This document shows positions 50,466-58,783 of a stretch of DNA of 64,000 bases, in pieces. The stretch comes from Alphaproteobacteria bacterium (lineage in GTDB: Bacteria > Pseudomonadota > Alphaproteobacteria > UBA6615), in assembly GCA_039980135.1 (NCBI GenBank), contig JBDXCV010000007.1:62001-126000 (forward strand). Direction: 5' to 3'. Position numbers and translations under genes: made by a program. The notes below the pieces were generated by a model, which did not search any database, had not been told where the DNA came from, and saw nothing but the letters and a program-made list of their open reading frames with translations. The stretch's first letter is position 1, and each line of letters opens with the position of its first letter.

Positions 50466-53261
50466 ATGACGGATGATTCCCTAGACGACGGGCAGGTTTC
50501 CGCTGATACCGGCCCTCAAACGAACAGCCGCCTCGCGCGCCGATTCCGCCTGTCTGCGTTGCTGGTCGCCATATCGACATTTGTCACGGCCGGTGGTTAC
50601 GCCGCGTTCACGTTGCCGTCGATCGACACAAGCATCCCGCTATGGTGCGCCTATGCGCTGTTTGGGGCACTGCTTCTGGCGCCGAACTGGCTCGCTGCCC
50701 ATGCGACGGTATTAGGCCTGGATGCTGCGCGTGCGCGCCTTGCCGGTCGCCCGGACAGCGAGCACGAACAGATCCTGCTCCGGGTCGCGCTGGTCGCGAT
50801 AATCCTCATCTATCTGCACACGCTGGAGGTTTACGTACCGGAAACGGGGAATATTGCATTGTCGGGCGTCGTGATGTCGGCAGGCATGGTGATTTCCTGG
50901 CTGTTTCTGATTGCCATATGGCATCGCCCGGCGCCGTCTGTGCCGCGGCGTATCCTGGCGAATGTCGCCGATGTGAGCATCCTCTCCGCGTTGCTCCATC
51001 TGAGCCCCCAAGTGATGGCGCCCTGGTACCTGATCTACCTGTGGGTCACCTTCGGCAACGGCTTTCGTTATGGCGAACGTTATCTTTTCGTCTCGGCCGG
51101 GATAAGCGCCATCGGGTTTGCCGCCGTCGTGGCGACGACACCGTTCTGGTCGGACAACCTGCTTCTCTCCATCGGTCTTCTGGTCGCACTGCTCGTTCTG
51201 CCTGCCTATGTCTCGACCCTGATTACAAAACTCCGGTTGGCGATCGAGTCAGCCGAGGAAGCCAACCGGGCGAAGACACGCTTTCTTGCGGCCATGAGCC
51301 ATGAACTTCGTACGCCGCTGAACGCCATTATCGGTACGGGTGATCTCCTGCGTGAGACTCCGCTGGATGCCGAACAATATGATATGGCGCGCACCGTCAG
51401 GACGGCGGCCCGGAGCCTGTTGTCGCAGGTCAACGAGATTCTGGATTTCTCGAAAATCGAGGCGGGCCGTGTCGATATCGCAGACCGGACATTCGACCTC
51501 TACGGCGCGGTGGCCGGAGTCGAGGCCATCATGCGACCGCAGGCGGTCGCCAAGAACATCCGGCTCGATGTCACCGTCGCACCGGCCATTGCCCCGGATT
51601 TGATGGGGGACCCCGAGCATATCCAGGAAGTGCTGGTGAACCTTGTGGCGAATGCCGTGAAGTTCACGGAAACCGGAAGCGTCGGTCTTCGGGTCAGCCC
51701 GGTCGAGACAACCGCCGACAGCCACCGCCTGCGTTTCGAGGTGGTCGATACGGGAATCGGCATCGCGCAGGACCAGATCGCATCGATTTTTGACAGCTTT
51801 AACCAGGCTGACAACTCGATAACTCGACGGTATGGCGGCACGGGGCTCGGCCTGACGATATCGCGCCAACTGGTCGAGCATATGGGCAGCGAGATCCACG
51901 TCGAATCCGAGAACGGACGTGGCAGCCGGTTCTGGTTTGACCTGGAATTGCGGCGCGCGCCGCTCGAGGAGGTCGAAGAAGTCACTTTGTCGTTCGATCC
52001 CGACCAGGTTTTTCTCCTGTCGCCGGAAATCGAGAAGTTTTCCGGGCTCGACATGGCCATGATGCGCTGGGGCGTCCAGGTCGCCGCCATCGAATCCGCA
52101 GACGAGGCGGTGGCGCGACTGTTGAACGGCCTTTCCCGCGGTGCCCGCCGCCCGGTCATACTTCTGGACGCCGGCTGGTCGGAGGCTGAATCCGCGATCA
52201 CGAAAATCAGGGCGGAATCCGGAGACCGCGAGCCTGTCCTGATTTATCTGACGAGCGCGGATGTCACCCGATCCCACGCATTGCCCGCACCGCTGGCCCG
52301 GCTTCGGACGCCGGTCGATGAATCCATGCTGTTCCGCAGTCTTCGTTTGGCGCAGACGATCGTCGGCTCCGCCGGTCACGCCGCGGCGGAAGAAGAGCGA
52401 AGCTTGCTGGAACGCAAGGGTGCTATTCGCGATCTCTCGGTGCTCGTCGTCGAAGACAACATCGTCAACCGGAAGGTGATCAACAAGATCCTCACGCGCG
52501 CCGGTCATCGCGCTTTCGTCGTCGACAATGGCGATGCGGCACTGGACGCGCTGGACACCAACATTTTCGATGTCGTCCTGATGGACGTGAACATGCCCGG
52601 TATCAGCGGACCCGACGCGACCAAACATTACCGGTTTGCCCATATTGACGAGCAGCATCTTCCGATTATTGCGTTGACCGCGGATGCCACCCTGGAGACA
52701 CGCGAAGAATGTCTGGAGGCAGGCATGGACGCGGTCATCACGAAACCGGTCGAGGCCCGGACACTGCTCGAAATACTCGACGCAATGGTCGCGAAGTATG
52801 GCCGGCGCGCAGAAGTCACCGACGAATATGATGAGGAACTGGACTCGGTGCGCCCGAAAATCGTCGCGCATCCCCATTTGAAGGTTGTCGCGGAGGCACC
52901 GGTAGATCAACGGGCGATTTCCAGCCTGCGGGCGTTGGGGGGAGACGACACGTTTTTTGCGGGTGTTATCGCCGACTTCCTTATGGATGGTCAGGCGATC
53001 ATCCAGTCGCTCGATCACGCCATCGATCTCGGCCATGTGGGCAGCGTGCGAGAACATTCGCATGCGCTTCGCAGCAGCGCGGCCCATGTTGGTGCGACCC
53101 GGCTGCACTCGGTGACTCGTGATCTCTATGATTTGGGCCCCGAAGAACTCAAGGGGCGGGGGCGCGATTTGCTCGAACTTCTGCGTACCGAATTCGAGGT
53201 GGTGCGAGAGGCGCTCGAAGAGGCTGTTGCCTCTGTTGGCGACGCGGACCGGTCACACTAG
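50466..53261 (+). CDS. rpfC: RpfC-like hybrid sensor kinase (DSF receptor type)
   Basis: 931 residues starting MTDDSLDDGQ. N-terminal membrane region to about 255 (several hydrophobic segments) with the RpfC-type block L-W-V-T-F-G-N-G-F-R-Y-G; HisKA H279 (A-M-S-H-E-L-R-T-P-L-N-A-I-I-G); HATPase to 495 (G-G-T-G-L-G-L-T); a degenerate receiver-like segment 510-630 without acceptor Asp; a good receiver with D707 (L-M-D-V-N-M-P-G) and K760; and a C-terminal HPt with H866 (S-H-A-L-R-S-S-A). In Xanthomonas RpfC senses DSF fatty acids and relays to RpfG. Here it faces the rpfF homologue tail to tail, the same layout. No rpfG is in the window. Confidence 0.85.
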   Translation: MTDDSLDDGQVSADTGPQTNSRLARRFRLSALLVAISTFVTAGGYAAFTLPSIDTSIPLWCAYALFGALLLAPNWLAAHATVLGLDAARARLAGRPDSEHEQILLRVALVAIILIYLHTLEVYVPETGNIALSGVVMSAGMVISWLFLIAIWHRPAPSVPRRILANVADVSILSALLHLSPQVMAPWYLIYLWVTFGNGFRYGERYLFVSAGISAIGFAAVVATTPFWSDNLLLSIGLLVALLVLPAYVSTLITKLRLAIESAEEANRAKTRFLAAMSHELRTPLNAIIGTGDLLRETPLDAEQYDMARTVRTAARSLLSQVNEILDFSKIEAGRVDIADRTFDLYGAVAGVEAIMRPQAVAKNIRLDVTVAPAIAPDLMGDPEHIQEVLVNLVANAVKFTETGSVGLRVSPVETTADSHRLRFEVVDTGIGIAQDQIASIFDSFNQADNSITRRYGGTGLGLTISRQLVEHMGSEIHVESENGRGSRFWFDLELRRAPLEEVEEVTLSFDPDQVFLLSPEIEKFSGLDMAMMRWGVQVAAIESADEAVARLLNGLSRGARRPVILLDAGWSEAESAITKIRAESGDREPVLIYLTSADVTRSHALPAPLARLRTPVDESMLFRSLRLAQTIVGSAGHAAAEEERSLLERKGAIRDLSVLVVEDNIVNRKVINKILTRAGHRAFVVDNGDAALDALDTNIFDVVLMDVNMPGISGPDATKHYRFAHIDEQHLPIIALTADATLETREECLEAGMDAVITKPVEARTLLEILDAMVAKYGRRAEVTDEYDEELDSVRPKIVAHPHLKVVAEAPVDQRAISSLRALGGDDTFFAGVIADFLMDGQAIIQSLDHAIDLGHVGSVREHSHALRSSAAHVGATRLHSVTRDLYDLGPEELKGRGRDLLELLRTEFEVVREALEEAVASVGDADRSH

Positions 53262-53297
53262 AAAACTTGATACCTCAATAGTTTGCGACGTTGTCGC

Positions 53298-53336
53298 GGC
53301 GACGCCTGCCGGAGGCGGTGGCAGACGTCGCCTTTT
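53298..53336 (+). terminator. Rho-independent terminator after the kinase operon
   Basis: Stem GGCGACG (53298-53304) with CGTCGCC (53326-53332), inner stem CTGCC (306-310) with GGCAG (320-324), followed by TTTT at 53333-53336, 36 bp after the stop codon of the rpfC-like gene. Confidence 0.75.
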
Positions 53337-53412
53337 CACATACCCGCGTTCGGACGGAGTCAGACTCCGCCCATCTTCCGGCATCCTGTTGCTGGCATGC
53401 CCGGAACTGCGC

Positions 53413-54387
53413 TTAGCTCTGTTTCGCCCACCGGCGATCCTGCGCAGCGGCAAGTCGCTCCATTCGGCTCAGGTCGTCCTCGCCGATCGACATTGCCGCA
53501 TCCACCCACACATCGGTAATCTGCGCCATCTCGTCATAGGTTATCGGGTTCACGATGCCGCGCACCTTGTAGATCGACCGGTGAGACACGAACTGACGGC
53601 CGTGCTTGATGATGTGGTCATACAGCGCCTGTTCGCCGGTGCCATCCTCGACGACGGCGTCAATCACCCCGGATTCGAGCAACTCGTCGGCGCTGAAAAT
53701 CTGACCGCTCAGGAGCATGCGCTCCGCCTTGGCCGGATCGATCCGCCGGGCGAGGAACGTGTAGGCACCCATGCCGGGGAACAGGTTGAACAGCACCTCG
53801 GGCAGTCCGAATTTCGCGCTTTTCTCGGCGATGATCAGGTTGGACGACAAGGCGGCTTCGAACCCGCCGCCGAGCGCATCACCCTGAACCACCGAGGCCG
53901 TGACCAGTGGCAGATCGAGGCTGTCCGAATTGGCATGGATGACATCAATCGACAGGCGGGAATAGCGCTCCAGCGCGTCGCGATCGCGTTCGCGGATTAG
54001 TTGCGCGAACAGGGCCAGGTCGCCACCCAGATTGAAGATGCCGGGCATCCGTGAGCTGAGCGCCATATAACGAATCGGCGGGTCGGTCGGGTTGTTATGG
54101 GCATCGAAAATCGTCCGCACGAGAGCCTGCAGGCGCTTGATATCATGCATCAGGCCGACGGTGGCGCTGGGACGTGACACGGGCGACATGAAGTACCAGA
54201 GAATTCGCTCGTGGATGTCGAATTCGATCGTCAGTTCTTCGTAGGTCTGGGATTCAAGAATTTCCTTGATTTGTTCCGGGGCGAGTGGACCAACCGGCAG
54301 TGCCGGCCCGGTCGGCGCGTCGCTGCGCGAGACCGGTGCGTCGTCCACGCGGGACCGAAAATTCGAAACGTTGGTGAGTGTATTCAT
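53413..54387 (-). CDS. rpfF: RpfF-like DSF synthase (crotonase fold)
   Basis: 324 residues. Crotonase fold with the RpfF signature: F-N-L-G-G-D-L-A-L-F, then D-A-L-G-G-G-F-E-A-A-L-S-S and G-L-P-E-V-L-F-N-L-F-P-G-M-G-A-Y. E177 and E197 are 20 residues apart, as are the catalytic glutamates E141/E161 of Xanthomonas RpfF. It should make a cis-2-unsaturated fatty-acid signal from acyl-ACP by dehydration and thioester cleavage. A strong GAGGAGG ribosome-binding site precedes the ATG. Convergent with the RpfC-like kinase. Chain length of the signal cannot be read from sequence. Confidence 0.92.
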   Translation of the reverse strand: MNTLTNVSNFRSRVDDAPVSRSDAPTGPALPVGPLAPEQIKEILESQTYEELTIEFDIHERILWYFMSPVSRPSATVGLMHDIKRLQALVRTIFDAHNNPTDPPIRYMALSSRMPGIFNLGGDLALFAQLIRERDRDALERYSRLSIDVIHANSDSLDLPLVTASVVQGDALGGGFEAALSSNLIIAEKSAKFGLPEVLFNLFPGMGAYTFLARRIDPAKAERMLLSGQIFSADELLESGVIDAVVEDGTGEQALYDHIIKHGRQFVSHRSIYKVRGIVNPITYDEMAQITDVWVDAAMSIGEDDLSRMERLAAAQDRRWAKQS

Positions 54388-54437
54388 AATAGCCTCCTCG
54401 GATGGAGCACCCAGGGGGTGCTTAAAATATGGTTAAT

Positions 54438-54464
54438 GAAACAACACTGACCATTTAGTGTTTC
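54438..54464. promoter_or_regulatory. inverted repeat in the rpfF upstream region
   Basis: AACACT (54443-54448) and AGTGTT (54457-54462), extended on the outside by GAAAC and TTTC, about 55 bp upstream of the rpfF ATG (minus strand). The 241-bp AT-rich spacer to the acyl-CoA dehydrogenase gene has no reading frame of note. Its role is inferred from position. Confidence 0.35.
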
Positions 54465-54628
54465 ACTGACAAGGCAGAAGCCTTTTGGTCTCCGGTACTT
54501 AGTCCAAAGTATGGGGGCAATAAGGGGCATACTAGTGCGTGTATGAATAGGTAAATAGAACCGTATAAGTAGAGTATTGATCTAAAATTCTCGGCTAAAT
54601 CGCTGAAATATTATGGAAAATCAGGGGG

Positions 54629-56287
54629 TCAGGCGGGGCGGTTCGGGCGCCCGAGGAGGCCGCGCGCAATAATACCAGCCTGAATTTCGGCCGCGCCCTC
54701 GAAGATGTTCAAGATTCGGGCATCACATAAAACACGGCTGATGTTGTATTCCTCGGCATAGCCATTGCCGCCGTGGATCTGCAGCGCGTTGTCCGCATTC
54801 GACCAGGCGACGCGCGCACCGAGGAGCTTCGCCATGCCGGCTTCGATGTCACAGCGCTGATCGGAATCCTTTTGCCGGGCAGCAAAATAGGTGAGTTGGC
54901 GGGCCATCATCGTTTCCGTGGCCATCCAGCCAAGTTTGCCGCCGACGCGCGCAAACTCCACGATCGGCTTGCGAAACTGTTCGCGGTCCTGGGCATAGCC
55001 AAAACCCAGTTCGAGGGCATTCTGCGCTACCCCGTTGGCGCGCGCCGCCGTCTGGATGCGCGCCGTCTCGAAGCAGGTCATGAGTTGCTTGAAACCATCG
55101 CCTTCTCGGCCGCCGAGCAGTCCGTGGGCGGTGACCTCGAACCCGTCGAAGCCGAGTTCATATTCCTTCATGCCGCGATAGCCGAGCACACGAATCTCAG
55201 AACCGGTCATGCCGTCAGCGGGGAAGGGGTTGTCTTCCGTGCCGCGCGGCTTGTCCGCAAGGAACATGCTGAGGCCCCGATAGCCGTCATCGTCCGGAGC
55301 GGTCCGCGCCATGAGGGTCATCATGTCCGTCCGTGCGGCGTGCGTGATCCAGATCTTGTTCCCCTTCACCCGGTAGACATCGCCTTCGCGCGTCGCGCGC
55401 GTGCGAATACGTGCCAGATCCGACCCATGGTTGGGTTCGGTGAAGACCGCCGTCGGCAGGACGGTGCCCGCGGCGATAGGCGCGAGATAGTGGGCCTTCT
55501 GGTCCGGCGTGCCGTTGAGGCGGATGAGTTCGGCCGCGATTTCGGACCGCGTGCCGAGCGACCCGACCCCGATATAGCCGCGCGACAATTCTTCCGTGAC
55601 GACGCACATTGATACCTTGCCCATGCCCAGCCCGCCATCGGCCTCTGGGATGGTCAGGCCGAAGACACCCAGTTCGGCCATGTCCGAAATCACGTCCATC
55701 GGAATGAGTTCATCACGCACATGCCAGCCATGGGCATCGGGAGTGACACGTTCGTCGGCAAACCGATGAAACTGATCGGCGATCATCGTGTTGGTTTCGT
55801 CGTGGTCGCGATCGCCGAAATCACCGCTGCGATCACGCAGGCATTCCGCGATCGACTGGCGCACGGAAATGGCGTTGCCGCCGGCCATCAGCCGGCGGGC
55901 GGCGGCGCCGTTGAAATATTCGCGCTCGTCGAGGCTGAGATCACCGGGCCGGACAAACTCGTCCTGGCTCATGGCGATGCCGTATTTGAGCTGGTTGAGA
56001 TATGCGCCGAAGCCGGCCGACAGCATCAGGCGCTCCAGATCGCCCAGCCGCCCGACGCTGTCGAGGCGTTCAGCCCAACCCAGCAATTGTTCGAGTGCGG
56101 CCGCATAGGTCGCCATCCAGGCAAAACCGTGGACGGCGTATTGATGCTGTTCGAGCAGGGCAGGCTCCACCGGGCCGCCCGGGGCAGCCAGCGCCGCTGC
56201 CGCGCGATGCCCGGCATCGCGAAAGGCGAACACATCATCAAGCGATTCCCGGCACAGGCCGAGCAGTTCTTCTGTGGTTTCCGTCAT
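54629..56287 (-). CDS. acyl-CoA dehydrogenase, (2S)-methylsuccinyl-CoA dehydrogenase-like
   Basis: 552 residues starting MTETTEELLG (AGGACG upstream; ATG at 56305 is an alternative). A roughly 150-residue N-terminal helical extension precedes the normal ACAD fold. FAD and substrate blocks: F-T-E-P-N-H-G-S-D, W-I-T-H-A-A-R-T-D, V-L-G-Y-R-G-M-K-E-Y-E-L; the catalytic Glu is in G-N-G-Y-A-E-E-Y. Length, extension and the M-K-E-Y-E-L block resemble methylsuccinyl-CoA dehydrogenase (Mcd) of the ethylmalonyl-CoA pathway, which makes mesaconyl-CoA. A generic long-chain ACAD with extension is the alternative. Confidence 0.75.
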   Translation of the reverse strand: MTETTEELLGLCRESLDDVFAFRDAGHRAAAALAAPGGPVEPALLEQHQYAVHGFAWMATYAAALEQLLGWAERLDSVGRLGDLERLMLSAGFGAYLNQLKYGIAMSQDEFVRPGDLSLDEREYFNGAAARRLMAGGNAISVRQSIAECLRDRSGDFGDRDHDETNTMIADQFHRFADERVTPDAHGWHVRDELIPMDVISDMAELGVFGLTIPEADGGLGMGKVSMCVVTEELSRGYIGVGSLGTRSEIAAELIRLNGTPDQKAHYLAPIAAGTVLPTAVFTEPNHGSDLARIRTRATREGDVYRVKGNKIWITHAARTDMMTLMARTAPDDDGYRGLSMFLADKPRGTEDNPFPADGMTGSEIRVLGYRGMKEYELGFDGFEVTAHGLLGGREGDGFKQLMTCFETARIQTAARANGVAQNALELGFGYAQDREQFRKPIVEFARVGGKLGWMATETMMARQLTYFAARQKDSDQRCDIEAGMAKLLGARVAWSNADNALQIHGGNGYAEEYNISRVLCDARILNIFEGAAEIQAGIIARGLLGRPNRPA

Positions 56288-56299
56288 CGTCCTAAAGTC

Positions 56300-56383
56300 C
56301 GCCATGCGCGGACTTGATCCCCGCACCTTGTTCACGGTTTTCATGCGGGTGAAGAGATACCCGGGTCAAGCCCGGGTATGACG
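56300..56383. repeat. family A paired palindrome
   Basis: Left half around GCGGACTTGATCCCCGC (56307-56323, degenerate) and right half ATACCCGGGTCAAGCCCGGG with TATGACG at 56358-56382, in inverted orientation. It lies between the acyl-CoA dehydrogenase start and the CoA-transferase stop. Confidence 0.7.
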
Positions 56384-56395
56384 AGGGACTATTGA

Positions 56396-57625
56396 TCATC
56401 GGGGCCCGGCGACCACGCCGGCGTCATGCAGTTTTCCGATCTCGTTGTCCGACAGGCCAAGCTCGCCGGCGAGGATCGCGTCGGTATGCTCACCCAGCAC
56501 GGGTGCCCGTGGCACCTCTCGGCGGACGGCGGTGAAATTGTTGGGCGTACCCGGTGCGAGATAGCGGCCGATCCCGGGTTGCTCGATCTCCCGGAATAAC
56601 GGGTTCTCTGTCGAGGCGCGGGGGTCCTCGGCCACCATCTGCCGGAAGGTCTGATATGGCCCCCAGCAGACATTATGTGTGTCGAACACAGCGCGGATGT
56701 CCTCGAGGCCGTGGGCGGCACACCAGGCACCAATATGGACGTTGATGGCATCGCGCGCGGCGAAGCGATGCTCTTCACGTGTGAAGTCCAGATTCAGTTC
56801 CGCCTCCAGAGCGGCCATCTCGTCTCCGGTCCCGGTGGCCTCGACCAGCTTCTTCCACTGGGACACCGTGACGGCGATGATCATCACCCGGCGGCCGTCC
56901 GACGTGGGGAAGTCACGCCCGTAGCTGCCATAGACGTCGTTGCCGATATTGGGTCGTGACTCGCCGTTGATCTGCACCTCGCCGATGTAGCCGAGATTAC
57001 CGACGGTGGCGAAGGCCATGTCGGCCAGCGACAACGAGACATACTGGCCCTCGCCGGTGCGCCGCCGATGGCGCTCGGCGCCCAGCAGGCCCGTCGCGGC
57101 GGCATAGCCCGTCGAGACATCCCAGCCGGGGAACACATGGTTGACCGGGTCGGTCTCGCCATCCCCGTTTTCTTGAGGCTGCCCGGTCACGAAGGGAAAT
57201 CCAACCGCGGCGTTGACCGTGTAGTCGACCGCGACGGAACCGTCCGGGTTGCCGATGATGTTGAGTGCGATCAGGTCGTCGCGTTTCGTTTTCAGGGTTT
57301 CGTATGAAAGCCAGCCGCGCATCGGGAAGTTGGTGAGCAGAATGCCACGATCCTCACCCGGTTGAGTGATGAGCGCGGTCAGTATCTCCTGGCCCTCGGG
57401 CTTGCGGAAATCCACCGCCAGGGAGCGTTTGCCCTTGTTCAGTCCGGCCCAGTAGATCGAGTTGCCGTCGCGGGTAACCGGCCAGCGCCGATAATCGATT
57501 CCACCACCGATCATATCGAAACGAATGACATCCGCCCCCATCTGCGCCAGCGTCATGCCCGCGGTCGGGGCCGCGACGAAGGCCGAGCCTTCGATCACGC
57601 GCAAACCATCCAAAACGCCGCTCAT
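56396..57625 (-). CDS. CaiB/BaiF family CoA transferase, 2-methylfumaryl-CoA isomerase (Mct)-like
   Basis: 409 residues starting MSGVLDGLRVIEGSAF; the frame up to 57796 is repeat-derived. N-terminal block G-S-A-F-V-A-A-P-T-A-G-M-T-L-A-Q-M-G-A-D-V-I-R-F-D and G-I-D-Y-R-R-W-P-V, then L-N-K-G-K-R-S-L-A-V-D. This differs from the other two CaiB genes in the window and matches the style of intramolecular mesaconyl-C1-CoA to mesaconyl-C4-CoA transferases (Mct). The neighbouring Mcd-like dehydrogenase and the Meh-like hydratase at 15918 fit that reading. A general CoA transferase remains possible. Confidence 0.78.
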   Translation of the reverse strand: MSGVLDGLRVIEGSAFVAAPTAGMTLAQMGADVIRFDMIGGGIDYRRWPVTRDGNSIYWAGLNKGKRSLAVDFRKPEGQEILTALITQPGEDRGILLTNFPMRGWLSYETLKTKRDDLIALNIIGNPDGSVAVDYTVNAAVGFPFVTGQPQENGDGETDPVNHVFPGWDVSTGYAAATGLLGAERHRRRTGEGQYVSLSLADMAFATVGNLGYIGEVQINGESRPNIGNDVYGSYGRDFPTSDGRRVMIIAVTVSQWKKLVEATGTGDEMAALEAELNLDFTREEHRFAARDAINVHIGAWCAAHGLEDIRAVFDTHNVCWGPYQTFRQMVAEDPRASTENPLFREIEQPGIGRYLAPGTPNNFTAVRREVPRAPVLGEHTDAILAGELGLSDNEIGKLHDAGVVAGPR

Positions 57626-57634
57626 CGTAAAGGC

Positions 57635-57737
57635 CGGGCGGGTTTGAAACCCGCCCCTACGGAGTACTGGACAGACGCAGAAAAGCCGTAAGCCACGTCG
57701 CAGCCGGATGCAGGGGCGGGTCTGTGACCCGCCCGCT
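57635..57737. repeat. paired inverted palindrome, family B
   Basis: GGGCGGGTTTGAAACCCGCC followed by CCTAC at 57636-57660 and CAGGGGCGGGTCTGTGACCC with GCCC at 57711-57734, inverted relative to each other. It fills the spacer between the divergent CoA-transferase and RraA genes. Confidence 0.75.
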
Positions 57738-57846
57738 TGATCGGAATTTGCAATCGGATGGTTTTCACACCGTCTCTCTCTATGATCAGCGCGCATTCGG
57801 CGTCTACACTACCCGCCCACCATATCATTTATAGGGATAGTCACGC

Positions 57847-58491
57847 ATGGCCCAGCCTGGGGAACTCACACCGGAATTGCTTGCCGAGGCGGCGAAGATC
57901 GCGTCCTCGACCATCCACGAGGCCGCGGGGCGCATCGGCGCCCTGCCGTCCGCGATCAAGGCCGTCGCACCCGGCATGAAAATCTGCGGCCCGGCCTTTC
58001 CCGTAAAGGGTCCGCCGCTCGACAATCTCGCACTGCATTTCGGCATCGATGAAGCCGAGCCCGGTGACGTAATCATTGCCGATGTCGGCGGACATTATGA
58101 GGGCGGCTACTTCGGCGAGGTGATGTGCACGTCGGCCCGCGCGCGCGGGCTCGGTGGGCTCGTGATCGACGGTTGCGTGCGTGACGGCGCGGAGTTGGCG
58201 CAGATGGGCTGGCCGGTGTTTTCCCGAGGGCTCGCCATGCGCGGCACCCTGAAGGATTTGAACGGAGATTTCCGGATCAACGAGCGTATCGCCATCGGCG
58301 AGGCCATCATCGAGCCTGGCGATCTTGTCGTCGGCGACACGGACGGGGTGGTGGTTATCCCCAAGGCCATGGCAGCGGCGACCATAGAAGCATCGATCGC
58401 GCGCGAAGCGAATGAGGCGGAAGCCATGGAAATTCTAGCCAAGGGCGAGACGACCCTGGTGAAAATGCGGGGCTGGACGCGGGGTGGATAA
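57847..58491 (+). CDS. RraA-like / 4-hydroxy-4-methyl-2-oxoglutarate aldolase family protein
   Basis: 214 residues. Class II pyruvate-aldolase/RraA fold: P-G-D-V-I-I-A-D, then G-G-x-x-x-G, the catalytic R-D in D-G-C-V-R-D, and G-D-L-V-V-G-D-T-D-G-V-V-V-I-P. Such proteins cleave 4-hydroxy-4-methyl-2-oxoglutarate or 4-carboxy-4-hydroxy-2-oxoadipate, or bind RNase E (RraA). Presence of R-D and the D-x-D metal region favours aldolase activity. It is not in an obvious operon. Confidence 0.88.
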   Translation: MAQPGELTPELLAEAAKIASSTIHEAAGRIGALPSAIKAVAPGMKICGPAFPVKGPPLDNLALHFGIDEAEPGDVIIADVGGHYEGGYFGEVMCTSARARGLGGLVIDGCVRDGAELAQMGWPVFSRGLAMRGTLKDLNGDFRINERIAIGEAIIEPGDLVVGDTDGVVVIPKAMAAATIEASIAREANEAEAMEILAKGETTLVKMRGWTRGG

Positions 58492-58783
58492 CAATATGCT
58501 GGCGTCTGGGTGCTTAAAAAGTGATCATGAATCGATCACGGCGCCTTTGTGTTGCACATTAATTAGGCACTTTTGATCCGGTTCAGCATCAGGATGGTGT
58601 CGATGAAAAATGAAGTTACTAAATATAACGTATAAACAAAGGGTTATGAGGAAATTCGGACGCAAGCGGTTCTGGCACATGCATTGCTAATGAGTCCTTA
58701 AACTGTGCGCGGCCGGCACTCGTCTCCGGCTATCAAAACGATTGTCCGGTCAAACAGTGATCCGGTCACAGAAAGGGAATGAC
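58492..58783. other. intergenic region upstream of the BMP transporter
   Basis: 292 bp, partly AT-rich (58600-58640), with no convincing gene. It contains the dyad at 58521-58539 and should hold the promoter of the transporter operon. Confidence 0.6.
58521..58539. promoter_or_regulatory. inverted repeat GTGATCATGAATCGATCAC
   Basis: Arms GTGATC and GATCAC around a 7-base centre, preceded by AAAAA. It resembles the dyad at 8340-8357 upstream of the luciferase-like pair. A shared regulator is possible but not shown. Confidence 0.4.

Noticed and set aside
51249-53108. 619-codon antisense open frame on the minus strand opposite the rpfC-like gene
   Set aside because: It mirrors a confident kinase gene; long antisense frames are normal in GC-rich coding DNA. 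Its translation shows no family motif.
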